From positions 725,964-789,963 of the forward strand of contig NZ_QNHG01000001.1 in the NCBI RefSeq assembly GCF_003290025.1: a DNA stretch of 64,000 nucleotides, in the 5' to 3' direction. The position numbers were made by a program, and so were the translations under genes. How positions within the stretch are numbered: position 1 is the stretch's first letter; every line of letters starts with the position of its first letter. The notes under the pieces were generated by a model. That model was not told the origin of the DNA, made no database searches, and saw only the letters and a program-made list of their open reading frames with translations. Below, piece after piece: positions 44,492-53,586 of this stretch. The stretch is from Pseudogemmobacter bohemicus. GTDB lineage: Bacteria; Pseudomonadota; Alphaproteobacteria; Rhodobacterales; Rhodobacteraceae.

Positions 44492-44937
44492 CGGTGCGGC
44501 GGCTCCATGTCTCGCTCGATTTCGGCAATGGCGAAGAAGTGCCGGTCGCGCGGCTCGGCTGGGACGGGGCTGCGCGCCAGGCGGTGGCCGAATGGGATCC
44601 CGGCTTTGCGGCGGCTCCGCTGCCGGTCAGTCCGCTGCTGATCAGGCAACCGGTCGGCCTGCTGCGGGCCAAAGCACGGGCCTTCGGCGATCTTCCTGGA
44701 TTGTTCGGCGACAGCCTGCCCGATGGCTGGGGCCGGTTGCTGATCGACCGCGAACTGGCAGCGCGCGGGCGCGCGGTTATCGACATCACCGATCTCGACC
44801 GGCTCGCCATGGTCGGGCGCGATGGCATGGGCGCGCTGACCTATCGCCCCGAGGACGGCGGTGGCACAGCTTCAGTTGATGGGGGAGGCGCGGACAAAGG
44901 TGTCGTCGCAACAGTCGCCGGCGGAAACGCGCCCTGA
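44488..44937 (+). pseudogene. HipA-like toxin kinase, truncated after N-terminal domain
   Basis: The first ~122 residues match the HipA N-terminal domain (GLFGDSLPDGWGRLLIDREL and LDRLAMVGRDGMGALTYRPE). Full HipA kinases run to about 400-440 residues, with the ATP-binding and catalytic region after this point. Here the frame passes at about 44855-44870 into the antisense of an integrase fragment and stops at 44937. No kinase motif remains, so it should be catalytically dead. Confidence 0.75.
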
Positions 44938-45644
44938 GTGGCATGTGCCGAGTCCGGCTGGTCCTGCAGGAACTCCTCGAAGATGGCGGCGGCCAGCGCA
45001 TCCGCCTCGTCCATGTCGGTGCTGGCACGGTCTGCCATGAGGTGGTGGGCCGCACCTCGCGCGCGAAGCATGATCTGTCGGGCCTGGATCAGGTCTGTCG
45101 CGGAGGGCGATGCCAAAGAGAACTGATCGCGCAACACCCCGGCGATGCGCCGCATCCGCGTGTCGGACCAATAGTCCTGCCGGAAGAGCTCAAGAAAATT
45201 GTCTAGGCGGGCGAGGTCCGTATCTGTCAGATCTGCGGCCCTCATCGCTTCAAGCTCGGCTGCGGACAGGCTGGCTGACCGGCCACGTTCGGCAAGCAAG
45301 CGGTAGGCCTTTGCCGCCATCTGATCGCGGCTCTGGTTGGCGGCCCAGGCATTTTCTTCCCGGTCGTCGCTCTCAACGACTCTGCGGCGCTGGATTCGCT
45401 CAATCTCGTCCCGGATCACCTGATCGAGCAGTTTGCGGGCATTTTCACGTGTAAGGCCGGTATTGATCATGTGTTCGAACAGGTTGTTGCTTGCAACGGT
45501 GACCTTCGCCGCAATGCTGCGCGCGAGCAACGGCTCATTGGTGCGAAGGCTTACCTGCAGGAGGGCACCGCCCAAAGCGGTGGGGAGCCGACGACGCCAG
45601 ACATATGTGGCACCGCGTCTGAATACGAAGTCTGTGATACCCAT
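44841..45644 (-). pseudogene. Integrase remnant, N-terminal half only
   Basis: From ATG 45644 the protein begins MGITDFVFRRGATYVWRRRL, the DUF6538-type N-terminus of a tyrosine recombinase group. It continues through the helical core-binding region (ASNNLFEHMINTGLTRENAR, RLDNFLELFRQDYWSDTR). The catalytic domain with R-H-R-H-Y is missing because the frame runs into hipA. It points away from the attachment repeat at 45766, as expected for the integrase of an earlier element at the same tRNA. Confidence 0.65.
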
Positions 45645-45765
45645 TTGCTTCCGATTTCCGGAACGCGGGGATTTCACTCCGGTGCATCGTGTATGGCACC
45701 TTGGTATGTCACTTCCAGAAATTATCTGGAAAATGCCAATCCTATCAATGACTTGATGTAGGATT

Positions 45766-45813
45766 TGGCTCCGGCGGTAGGGATCGAACCTACGACCAAT
45801 TGATTAACAGTCA
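45766..45813. repeat. Left attachment site, 48-bp direct repeat of tRNA-Asn 3' half
   Basis: These 48 bases are identical to 55921-55968. They cover CCA through the anticodon region of tRNA-Asn but lack the 5' half, so this is not a working tRNA. The flanking TAGGATTT is also shared after one base of offset. It marks the left end of the 10.2 kb element. The 45678-45999 interval holds no gene; TTGCGAGG is repeated at about 45827 and 45838. Confidence 0.9.
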
Positions 45814-45955
45814 CAAAATCCGATATTTGCGAGGCGTTGCGAGGGGTGCCGAGGGTATCCATCTAGTATATTGAAAACACGCTATTTTCATTGTCTGACA
45901 CATTGCATTGCGTTATCGTACGTTGCAAGCGAAAGCGATGCGTGAGACGTAAAAT

Positions 45956-45974
45956 TGTCTGCTATATGTCTGAC
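45956..45974. repeat. 19-bp repeat near left end (possible integrase arm site)
   Basis: TGTCTGCTATATGTCTGAC occurs here and identically at 55834-55852, near the two ends of the element. It holds two TGTCTG units itself. Placement just inside both attachment sites suggests integrase or AlpA binding sites. It also lies directly before the integrase start. Confidence 0.6.
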
Positions 45975-45999
45975 GGCAGACACCGGAGCGAGGTGGCCC

Positions 46000-47178
46000 A
46001 TGTCGCGTGTGAGATTGACGGATAGAGCGGTGGCGGCATTGCAGCCGCAGGAGAAGCGGTATGATGTGTCCGACGCCTTGCGGGTCGGGCTGCGGGTCCG
46101 TGTCGCGCCGACAGGGATCAAGACATGGGTGTTCGAGAAGCGCATCCGGGGCGAAAGCAAGCTGCGTAGCCACACGCTCGGGCGGTTTCCGGCCATCACC
46201 TTGTCCGAGGCGCGGGAGAAGGCCCTGACCCTCGAAAAGGAGGCGATTGAGGGCGTGGACCGCAAGGCCGAGGTCAAGAACCTGCAAACGGTGCGGGCGA
46301 TCCTCGACCGCTACGACGAAATGCACCTAGCCCAGCTTCGGACGGGCCGGCAGCGCCGGAAGCAGATCGAGGTCGCCTTTGGCAACCGGCTGGACGACCC
46401 CTTGAACAAGGTCGAGCGGCGACACCTGCAAGAGTTTATCGACAAGGTGGCAGGCAAAGGGACCAAGGTTCTGGCGAACCGCTACAAGGCGGCAATCAGT
46501 GCGTTCACCGCCTTCGCATGGAAGCGCGGTTACATCGACCACAATATCGGCGCGGGTCTTGCCAAGGCCCCCGGCAAGGAAAAGCCCCGCGACCGATTGC
46601 TGACCCTGAGCGAGGTTCGCGCAATCTATGACGCCGCCGCGCTTCTATCCCCCCTGTGGACGCCGATCATCCGTCTCCTGATCCTGACAGCGCAACGTCG
46701 GGGGGACATCGTGGGGCTGCGTCATTCGGAGATCGACTTTGACAAGCAGCGCATTGACCTGCCGGGGGCGCGGACCAAGAACGGCAAGGCGCACATCGTC
46801 CACCTGTCAGAACCCGCCCTTGAAGTCGTCAACGGCGTGACCCCGAAGAATGACCTGATGTTCACGACCACAGGCACGACCCCGGTTTCAGGCTTCTCCA
46901 AGGTCAAGGTAGAGATCGACAAGCTGCTGCCCGACGATATGGAGCCTTGGACGTTCCACGACTTCCGCACCGCCTTCGCCACGATCATGGCCGAGGGCGG
47001 CGCAGATGAGGGGATCGTTGACCGCATCCTGAACCATTCGGCGAGCGCATCCGCAGCCAGCGCCGTTGCCCGCGTTTACAACCTGTCGGCCCAACTCGAC
47101 AAAAGGGCCATCGTCCTTGATCGCTGGGCCGAGTTGGTGACGAAACGCACCGCCAAGGTGGTGAGCATCGCATCGTGA
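46000..47178 (+). CDS. Tyrosine recombinase/integrase
   Basis: A 392-residue P4-type integrase. The N-terminal arm-binding domain (LTDRAVAALQPQEKRYDVSD, then GLRVRVAPTGIKTWVFEKRI) is followed by a core-binding domain and the catalytic domain with Arg in TAQRRGDIVGLRHSEID, H-x-x-R in FHDFRTAFATIMAEGG, His in ILNHSASAS and the nucleophile Tyr in VARVYNLS. ATG 46000 has GAGG six bases upstream; the frame upstream starts with TTG inside the 19-bp repeat. It lies 187 bases from the left attachment site and probably catalyses integration at tRNA-Asn. Confidence 0.95.
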   Translation: MSRVRLTDRAVAALQPQEKRYDVSDALRVGLRVRVAPTGIKTWVFEKRIRGESKLRSHTLGRFPAITLSEAREKALTLEKEAIEGVDRKAEVKNLQTVRAILDRYDEMHLAQLRTGRQRRKQIEVAFGNRLDDPLNKVERRHLQEFIDKVAGKGTKVLANRYKAAISAFTAFAWKRGYIDHNIGAGLAKAPGKEKPRDRLLTLSEVRAIYDAAALLSPLWTPIIRLLILTAQRRGDIVGLRHSEIDFDKQRIDLPGARTKNGKAHIVHLSEPALEVVNGVTPKNDLMFTTTGTTPVSGFSKVKVEIDKLLPDDMEPWTFHDFRTAFATIMAEGGADEGIVDRILNHSASASAASAVARVYNLSAQLDKRAIVLDRWAELVTKRTAKVVSIAS

Positions 47179-47966
47179 CGCGCCCGTGCCTCCCCCCTGT
47201 GGAAATTATGAAGCAGCGCGTCCGCGAGCGGCTGGCTGAACTTGCTGGCCAGCGCGACGAAGCGCAAATCCCCTTTGATCAACGCCAGCCTCTTGGGCGT
47301 TTTTTCGACCTTGATCCGTTTATGCAGGAAACGGCGCAGATCATTGGCGCGGCGAGCGAAGGCGGTCCGCAAGGAGAGTGGGGGGCAAAGCGGCTATTTC
47401 AGAAATTCTTGTATGGTTATGAGGCAGACATTGAACCCCATTATGGGGTGGGCAACGATCAGGATGCCGCTGAAATCGACGCTCAAAGAGAACGTCTGCG
47501 GGTCGCCCATGTCGGTTATCAACTTTTGGCTATCGCGCAGTTTTCCGAAGGTGCGCAAAACTATCCCTTTATCTATGACCTTGTGGTTCGCTATCTTAAC
47601 GAAATTGACGATTCCGAGTTCCAGATTGATCCTAAGGTAAGGTCCGCGTTTCGGAAGATTGTTCAGTTGCCGCGCCCACAGGGAGCAAGCGGTGCGAAGA
47701 AGGCGACGAATGTAATTCGTGACCTGATTATTATTGATCTGGTTTCAGACCTGATAAAAACTTTTGAAGGTTTGCCAGTCACATTCAGCCGAGCTAAGCT
47801 CGGCAACGAAAACGCTTGTGATATTGTCACGGCGGTTTGGGATGAAGAGTTTAAGTACATTAAGCGGCGTCATGGTACTTCTGTCGTGGTAATAGATCAT
47901 AGGCTAAACGCTGAAAGCGCGGTGCGTAATGTGTGGGAAAAACGTAACAAGAAATCTTCTGTTTAA
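47175..47966 (+). CDS. Hypothetical protein in integrase operon
   Basis: A 263-residue soluble protein. GTG 47175 overlaps the integrase stop (GTGA); ATG 47208 is an alternative start. No family is recognised. It is mostly helical, with FFDLDPFMQETAQIIGAASE, FLYGYEADIEPHYGVGNDQD, NVIRDLIIIDLVSDLIKTFE and FKYIKRRHGTSVVVIDHRLN. Coding moves to AT-richer codons towards its 3' end. Coupling to the integrase suggests a role in the element's life cycle or an accessory trait. Confidence 0.75.
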   Translation: MTRPCLPPVEIMKQRVRERLAELAGQRDEAQIPFDQRQPLGRFFDLDPFMQETAQIIGAASEGGPQGEWGAKRLFQKFLYGYEADIEPHYGVGNDQDAAEIDAQRERLRVAHVGYQLLAIAQFSEGAQNYPFIYDLVVRYLNEIDDSEFQIDPKVRSAFRKIVQLPRPQGASGAKKATNVIRDLIIIDLVSDLIKTFEGLPVTFSRAKLGNENACDIVTAVWDEEFKYIKRRHGTSVVVIDHRLNAESAVRNVWEKRNKKSSV

Positions 47967-48067
47967 GCAGGCTTAGATTTCGTCCCTAAAGTCGTTGTTG
48001 TCGTTATGTGCGACATATGTTTCGGGGCGCTGCATATTGATTTCCATGAGACGCACAAAGGTGTGAC

Positions 48068-48265
48068 ATGGAACAGAATGACCCCCATAGACTAATTCGC
48101 GCCAAGCAAGTTGCAGAAATGACTGGGCTTTCGGTCAGCACCTTCTACGCCCAAATCCGGCGCGGCGTATTCCCCAAACCCTTGCAAACCGGCCCGAACA
48201 CCGTGGCATGGCGCTACAGTGATATTGTCGGCTGGATCAATTCCCTTCAAGAGGTGGCCCGATGA
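48068..48265 (+). CDS. AlpA family regulator/excisionase
   Basis: A 65-residue winged-helix protein (RLIRAKQVAEMTGLSVSTFY, then RRGVFPKPLQTGPNTVAWRY and DIVGWINSL), typical of AlpA. Such proteins activate integrase genes or act as excisionases in P4-like elements and Gram-negative phage-inducible islands. A short inverted repeat, TGTCG-N7-CGACA (47999-48015), lies upstream. Its stop overlaps the next gene start (ATGA at 48262). Confidence 0.93.
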   Translation: MEQNDPHRLIRAKQVAEMTGLSVSTFYAQIRRGVFPKPLQTGPNTVAWRYSDIVGWINSLQEVAR

Positions 48266-49230
48266 ACAACGAAATCCTTCAACGTGTTCGGGTGGTCCTA
48301 CAGGGCAGCACTTCCCTAACGATGGAAAACATCGTTTACCTGATCGGCGAGGCCGAGGGTGAAAGAGATCGCCTCACGCGCGAAATCGCAGCGGACGGTA
48401 AGTTGCTCATCGAGCATACTACCTTGGAAGATCAGTATCCCGAAATCCGTCAACGGATGGAAGGCAACACCGAAAACCGCGACCGTCTCACCCTGTGGCT
48501 GCCCAAGCTGCATGACCTGCAAGCAGAAATGGCGAAGGCCGAACTGGCTGCGTGGCAGGATGGGCGCCATAAAAATACGGGCAAGCGTGCCAAGAACTTC
48601 GACAAGGTGATGGATCAGTATTTCGAGCTTCTGCCGTCCCTGATCGCCGTTCTTCTCGACTACCCTGCGCTGCGGCAGGAGATCAATGTGTTCAACAACC
48701 CGGCCCAGCCGCATACGCTGGTCAATCCGAAAGATCGTCTGGTCAACAGGTATCCGCGTATCAGCATCTCGACGCCCGATGCGGTTATCAGGGGCTTGAA
48801 GCTCGTTGATCGCGCTGGCACCACCGTTTACTCGAATCCTGACCCGTTTGATCGTGGTCCGGTCACGATGGTCGGCCCCATGCAAGCAGCCGCGCAACCT
48901 GTGGTCGCCGGACACTTTGCCTCGGTCGTCGCGGACTACGAGCGGGAAAAGGATCAGTTTGACGCCGCACAGTACCAGTATGGCGAGTGGGAGCGCGAGG
49001 CAGCGCACACCGGCCTGACCGTCGAGAAGGTGGCGATGCAAAACGGCCTTACGGACGGTCAGTTCAAGACTGTGTTGGAGCGTGCGACTGGCAAGCCGCT
49101 GGAGCAGGCTAAGTCGGCGGTTGTTTCGAGGATCAATACCGTTGTCGCCGCTTGCCCAGCGAGCGGCCCCGATGCCGCAATCAAAGCTCAGATCGAAAAT
49201 GCAAAAGCGGCCATCGGTGCGACCTCCTGA
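48262..49230 (+). CDS. Hypothetical protein between alpA and the primase gene
   Basis: A 322-residue protein, translationally coupled to the AlpA gene. Family not recognised. The first 130 residues are helical and charged (YLIGEAEGERDRLTREIAAD, LHDLQAEMAKAELAAWQDG). A central part holds DPFDRGPVTMVGPMQAAAQP, and the C-terminal part has YEREKDQFDAAQYQYGEWER. It may act in replication or regulation, judging only by position. Confidence 0.75.
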   Translation: MNNEILQRVRVVLQGSTSLTMENIVYLIGEAEGERDRLTREIAADGKLLIEHTTLEDQYPEIRQRMEGNTENRDRLTLWLPKLHDLQAEMAKAELAAWQDGRHKNTGKRAKNFDKVMDQYFELLPSLIAVLLDYPALRQEINVFNNPAQPHTLVNPKDRLVNRYPRISISTPDAVIRGLKLVDRAGTTVYSNPDPFDRGPVTMVGPMQAAAQPVVAGHFASVVADYEREKDQFDAAQYQYGEWEREAAHTGLTVEKVAMQNGLTDGQFKTVLERATGKPLEQAKSAVVSRINTVVAACPASGPDAAIKAQIENAKAAIGATS

Positions 49231-49350
49231 CATAGAGGCACCGAGTCGATCTAAAATTTACCTTCGGACAGAATGGGTTATGTTCCGGCGGGTGTCTCGC
49301 GCAGACATATGCTGGACATTCTCCCATTCTGCCGGGCTTTCGAGGCAGCA

Positions 49351-52110
49351 ATGACCGATCTGAATTTCCACGCGGGTGACGTGTCTCCATCCTCCGCAGC
49401 GCCCACGGGTGTCCCTGATCGTTACAGGCGCATCCCGCCCGAAATGCGAGACATCCCCTGCTGGATGGTCGCGCGGGACAAGAAGCCGTATAGCGTCACG
49501 CCCAACACGCTGATGCAGGGCAAGGTCGTCGTCTCCGACTTCCATGTCAATGCGCACAACCCGGCCAATCACTGCACGTTCGATATGGCCGTGCAGGCGA
49601 TTGCGGCAGACGCGACCCTTGCACTCGGCTTTATGATGGGCGTTGGCAATGACCTTGTCTGTGTTGATAATGACGACCCTGCGAAGGCCCGCCCTGAGCA
49701 TCAGGATGAAGCGCGCGAACAGCAACGACTTATCCGGGGCCATTTCGGCCCGATGACCTATAGCGAGGTTTCGCAGTCGGGAAACGGCCATCACTTCATT
49801 GGCCGGTGGCCCAATGCCCCGGCAGGCTTGAAAAGAAAGAAGCAGGCCAAATTCCAAGTCGAACTGCTCGTGCAGCAATTTGTGGTCATCACGGGTACAC
49901 AGCCCTATGGTGAAAGCACGACGACCGGGATTGGCGATATTTCGAGCGACTGCGCGGCCATGTATCGAAAGATGATGGCGGATGAAAGTCCAGATGGGCA
50001 GCCCCACACCGCCCCACCTGTGGTCGCCTCAATCACCCCTGCCCAATGCAGCGAGAAACGCCTTCTTTCTCGTCTGGGAGGGGAATGGGAACTGGGGCCA
50101 GCCTTCCATGATGGCAACAAGGCGCATAATTGGTCTGATACCCTATTCGGCTTCTGCTGCTCTGCTGCGGCGATCACCACAGACGGCGAAATGGTCTATC
50201 GTGTCATTGCCAAAAGCGGGTTTGCGCTTCGGGCTGACGATAAGGGTGGGGAGGTTCGGCTTGATAAGCTGGCTCGGACCTTCAAGGATACTTGGCAAAA
50301 GGCTCTGGTGGAGAAGGAACCGGAGCGTCAGAAGGCAGCATTCGCGTCCGACGATGAGATCGACTTTGATCGGCAATATACGCGGGCCGATCTCTGGCAG
50401 GACGAGCATAAAGCCGTCTTGAACCAGTATGTCATTCATCTGGTCCGCAAAGAAGCAGAACGAATGATCCGTGATGAGTTGCATAGCAATTCATCCGCCG
50501 AAGTCATCGCTCCGCTTTTCCTTTATATCTCCGAAAGGGAGCGGGGAACGCTCGCCAATCACTATGCCAAGGTTGAGCAGCATGAATTGGCATCGGCTTG
50601 CACTGACGCGCAAATCAAATCCCTTCACTTGGGTGAAGACATTTCCGTGCCGCAACTCGACCAGTACATCAGCCAAGCGGTTCAGTGGGTTCACCGGGAT
50701 CGGAGTTTCGGCTACCTTAAAGATTGGTTCGATGCCCGGTTCTACATCGTCAAGAACCACTTTGGAAAGCCAGTTGTGTTTCAGGTAGATGATCCAGATG
50801 CACCTGAACAACTGCTTAGCGACTTCCAGAAAGCCTTTTCTGAGCATGTCTATTACGGTGAAATAGACCACAAGAAAGATGAGATCGAGAAGAAACCTTT
50901 CGTTGGCGCGTGGATCACAACAGCGGGCGACCATCAGTATATCGGCGCTCGTATGATGTATGAAACGACCGAAACCACTGTGAACACCTCGACCGGAAGG
51001 ATCAAGAACATATTTACGGGATTTGCCACCGATGCGGCCACGAGTCTGATTGAAGCCGACAATGATTGGCCACTCATATCCGCGCACCTTTGGCATGTCA
51101 TATGCTCCGAGGATGGGCCGAAGGCGGATTATCTAATCAGGTATTTGGCGCATCTCGTGCAGCGTCCTTGGGAGCTTCCAAAAGCTGCAATCGCAATCTA
51201 TTCTTCGGAGCAAGGTTCGGGTAAGTCGCTGCTTTACAACGTGGTCAAGGAGTTGGTTGGTGCGAAGTACTGCTTTGAGACAAGTGACCCAAGACATATC
51301 TTTGGGCGTTTCACCGATGGCATGATGGAAAAGCTAGTTATTCACGGGGCGGAGATGCTGGCCGCGGCGGATGACGCCTCCAATGCGAGGGCAAAGAACA
51401 TCATCACTGATCCAAGCATTTCCATTGAGGGGAAGAACAAGAAAGTAATCACCGCAAAGAATTACACCCGGCTCTTTTTGACGACAAACAAGCCCCACGC
51501 AGTTCAAGTGGAAGCGAGTGACCGCCGATTTCTTGTCCTGCGGGCATCGCCGATCTATGGCCCAACTCATGAGTTCTGGAGCCGATACTGGCCTAATGAT
51601 CAGACTGGGTATAGTGGCTATCGCGGTGAACTCCCCGCGTTCATGCGCTTTCTTCTCGGGCTGGACATTTCGACTTTCAATCCTCGGGATATTCCGCAGA
51701 CGGTCGAAAAGGGAGAGCAAAAGCTGCTCTCGCTGGCTGGCGCGGACCAAATCCTGTTTGCGATCCTGTCAGAAGGGCAGTTGCCCATTTGGTCGGAGCG
51801 TCAGGCGCACAGCACCCACGGTGATGTTTGGGTCACGCCGATTTCGGAATGGAAGCGGTGGCTCAAACTGCAACCGACGATAAAGGCTGTCCCGGCGCAG
51901 GTCGGGACGATCTTCAAGTCGATCCTAGTCGTAGCAAACAACACTATGCGTATGAGCATCGGCGGGATCGAGAAGGGGCAGATTCCTGCGTCCTATCACT
52001 GCACTTGCCTGCCGCCCTTGGCTGATGCCCGCCGCCGCTTCTTGGAACACCTGAACATCGAGCACTACAACTGGGGCGACGGCCCGGAAGTCGAATGGGT
52101 GCGGGGCTGA
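49351..52110 (+). CDS. Primase-polymerase with C-terminal SF3-type helicase domain
   Basis: A 919-residue replication protein. The N-terminal region carries archaeo-eukaryotic primase signs: the catalytic acidic motif NDLVCVDNDDPAKARPE near residue 100 and SQSGNGHHFIGRW near 143. The C-terminal part is a DUF5906/D5-like helicase with Walker A SSEQGSGKSLLYNVVKEL near 620, then GRFTDGMMEKLVIHGAEML and a sensor-like NYTRLFLTTNKPHAVQV. ATG 49351 has GAGG five bases upstream; ATG 49273 is possible. It probably starts replication of the excised element, perhaps at the sites near 55.0 kb. Confidence 0.88.
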   Translation: MTDLNFHAGDVSPSSAAPTGVPDRYRRIPPEMRDIPCWMVARDKKPYSVTPNTLMQGKVVVSDFHVNAHNPANHCTFDMAVQAIAADATLALGFMMGVGNDLVCVDNDDPAKARPEHQDEAREQQRLIRGHFGPMTYSEVSQSGNGHHFIGRWPNAPAGLKRKKQAKFQVELLVQQFVVITGTQPYGESTTTGIGDISSDCAAMYRKMMADESPDGQPHTAPPVVASITPAQCSEKRLLSRLGGEWELGPAFHDGNKAHNWSDTLFGFCCSAAAITTDGEMVYRVIAKSGFALRADDKGGEVRLDKLARTFKDTWQKALVEKEPERQKAAFASDDEIDFDRQYTRADLWQDEHKAVLNQYVIHLVRKEAERMIRDELHSNSSAEVIAPLFLYISERERGTLANHYAKVEQHELASACTDAQIKSLHLGEDISVPQLDQYISQAVQWVHRDRSFGYLKDWFDARFYIVKNHFGKPVVFQVDDPDAPEQLLSDFQKAFSEHVYYGEIDHKKDEIEKKPFVGAWITTAGDHQYIGARMMYETTETTVNTSTGRIKNIFTGFATDAATSLIEADNDWPLISAHLWHVICSEDGPKADYLIRYLAHLVQRPWELPKAAIAIYSSEQGSGKSLLYNVVKELVGAKYCFETSDPRHIFGRFTDGMMEKLVIHGAEMLAAADDASNARAKNIITDPSISIEGKNKKVITAKNYTRLFLTTNKPHAVQVEASDRRFLVLRASPIYGPTHEFWSRYWPNDQTGYSGYRGELPAFMRFLLGLDISTFNPRDIPQTVEKGEQKLLSLAGADQILFAILSEGQLPIWSERQAHSTHGDVWVTPISEWKRWLKLQPTIKAVPAQVGTIFKSILVVANNTMRMSIGGIEKGQIPASYHCTCLPPLADARRRFLEHLNIEHYNWGDGPEVEWVRG

Positions 52111-52236
52111 CCCTGCACATCCCCGAAGACGCGCTGTGGGGCGGTTGCAGAGCGTCCATGCTTCGCAGCGCCCCCGCCTGTCTCACATGGCCTCCCGCGC
52201 TGTAGCGACCCCCGTCACGCCAAGCCGCCCCGCACA

Positions 52237-52262
52237 CGCGCTGTAACCTGTATTACAGCGCG
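52237..52262. terminator. Strong hairpin after the primase gene
   Basis: A perfect 10-base stem, CGCGCTGTAA with TTACAGCGCG, closes a six-base loop in the 237-base gap between convergent genes. There is no T-run, so it may act as a Rho-assisted or processing element. The surrounding DNA is rich in GCGC. Confidence 0.5.
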
Positions 52263-52347
52263 TTCTGCGTTCGCTGCGCAGTGGGCGCGTCGATGCGAGA
52301 CAGCGCGTATGGGGCGGTATTTTTGGGGCTGCGAGCGGCGTCGATGC

Positions 52348-53169
52348 TCACTCACATTTTTGGTCAGAATAGCCTTCTGGCCGACCGATGTATCTGGTGT
52401 TTGTGTCCAGCAAGGGAAGCTCTACGGCGTCGAAGGCGTTAATCATTCGGGTTTCGACAAAGGTTTTTCCGGCCTCACCCATTGGCCCGTGATAATAATA
52501 CGATAACGACTTTGTCTCTCCGGGTTCAATGCCGCCGGAAACAGAAAAAGAACCGTCATCTTTATTGATTGGAACCGATCTTCCTTCTTGCTTCACGACA
52601 TACTCAAACTGAACCCCGCTGATAGCAAAGGCGAGATTGTTTTTAATATCGAATTCCAGATTGTTCGAGTAGTCACCCTTCTCTACTCGAATATTGGAGA
52701 CCACAATCCTATCATTCAAGCAATTCTGCTGATCCAAGAGATTGTCTTTGTTTTCTTGGTTTTCTATTTCAGCGATTTCGTCTGCTATAGCTTTTGATAC
52801 TTCTTGAGAGGAAATCAGAGTTGCCTTCGCCTTCACCTCTTCGATTGTGACGCCGGACATCCATACGCTCATGCCATCATAGAATTTATCGCCAAGCTGG
52901 CCCATAGCCATGAATTGGGGCAACCCCGGCTCGGCGGCACCAGTCACAGGGTGTCTCTCCATAAGGATTGCCAGCAGGGCTTTCCCAAATGCTTCCTTGT
53001 CAGCCTGAGGCATGTCGCTTGTTGCGTCCTTCACTGACTCCTGCATCGCTTCTATGGATGAAAAGTCCAGGTCGCCGCTGCCGCCCCACAGCCAAGCCAT
53101 TGCAGGGCTGGAAAAAATCAATGATGCAACGAGTGTAATTGCGGCGGATTTCTTGGAAAATATCGACAT
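52348..53169 (-). CDS. Exported protein of the element, unknown function
   Basis: A 273-residue protein with a clear Sec signal peptide (SIFSKKSAAITLVASLIFSS, then PAMAW). The mature part begins WLWGGSGDLDFSSIEAMQES, contains a helical hairpin (SSQEVSKAIADEIAEIENQE) and a C-terminal immunoglobulin-like strand region (VVSNIRVEKGDYSNNLEFDI, FSVSGGIEPGETKSLSYYYH). That layout resembles DUF6694-type envelope proteins, but this is a weak recollection. An envelope protein on such an element could alter phage entry or host fitness. Confidence 0.75.
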   Translation of the reverse strand: MSIFSKKSAAITLVASLIFSSPAMAWLWGGSGDLDFSSIEAMQESVKDATSDMPQADKEAFGKALLAILMERHPVTGAAEPGLPQFMAMGQLGDKFYDGMSVWMSGVTIEEVKAKATLISSQEVSKAIADEIAEIENQENKDNLLDQQNCLNDRIVVSNIRVEKGDYSNNLEFDIKNNLAFAISGVQFEYVVKQEGRSVPINKDDGSFSVSGGIEPGETKSLSYYYHGPMGEAGKTFVETRMINAFDAVELPLLDTNTRYIGRPEGYSDQKCE

Positions 53170-53271
53170 GCTTATGCGTCCCGGCTGTTATCTTGCCATG
53201 GTGCGTTCGCATGGGATTGTGGCATTTGCGGGCAGAAAGGGTGGCGCGTCTCGGGATTGTTTCCTAGGTTG

Positions 53272-53586
53272 TCACGCCATCAGGGCGACCACCGGGTTGC
53301 GGGGGTTTTCCTCGCCCGCGACCGGGAGCGAATAGAACTGCTCAACGCTGCTGAGGATGACCCGCATGTGTTCCTCGCTGACGGGCTGCGGGACGGTGCG
53401 GCACATGCGCTTCACGCCGTTGACGCGATAGGTCAGCTCCCCCGCCCATGTCCAGCAGCTTGCCTGACGGCAGTGGTGGGCCATGTCGTCATAGAGCGCC
53501 CGCCACTTGTCGAAAGCGGCTTGAGCTTCGGGGGTCAGCTTCGGCTCGTAGGCCGCGAAGTCGAGTTTGATCACTTGGAGAGCCAT
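53272..53586 (-). CDS. Hypothetical protein (104 residues)
   Basis: A small soluble protein beginning MALQVIKLDFAAYEPKLTPE and holding DDMAHHCRQASCWTWAGELT and QPVSEEHMRVILSSVEQFYS. No family is recognised. Its start lies inside the 3' end of the upstream gene (16-base overlap), so the pair is coupled. A Cys-Trp-rich patch is notable. Confidence 0.65.
   Translation of the reverse strand: MALQVIKLDFAAYEPKLTPEAQAAFDKWRALYDDMAHHCRQASCWTWAGELTYRVNGVKRMCRTVPQPVSEEHMRVILSSVEQFYSLPVAGEENPRNPVVALMA

Noticed and set aside
45766-45813. A second tRNA-Asn gene
   Set aside because: Only the 3' 48 bases are present; the D arm and 5' acceptor strand are missing, so it is an attachment site.
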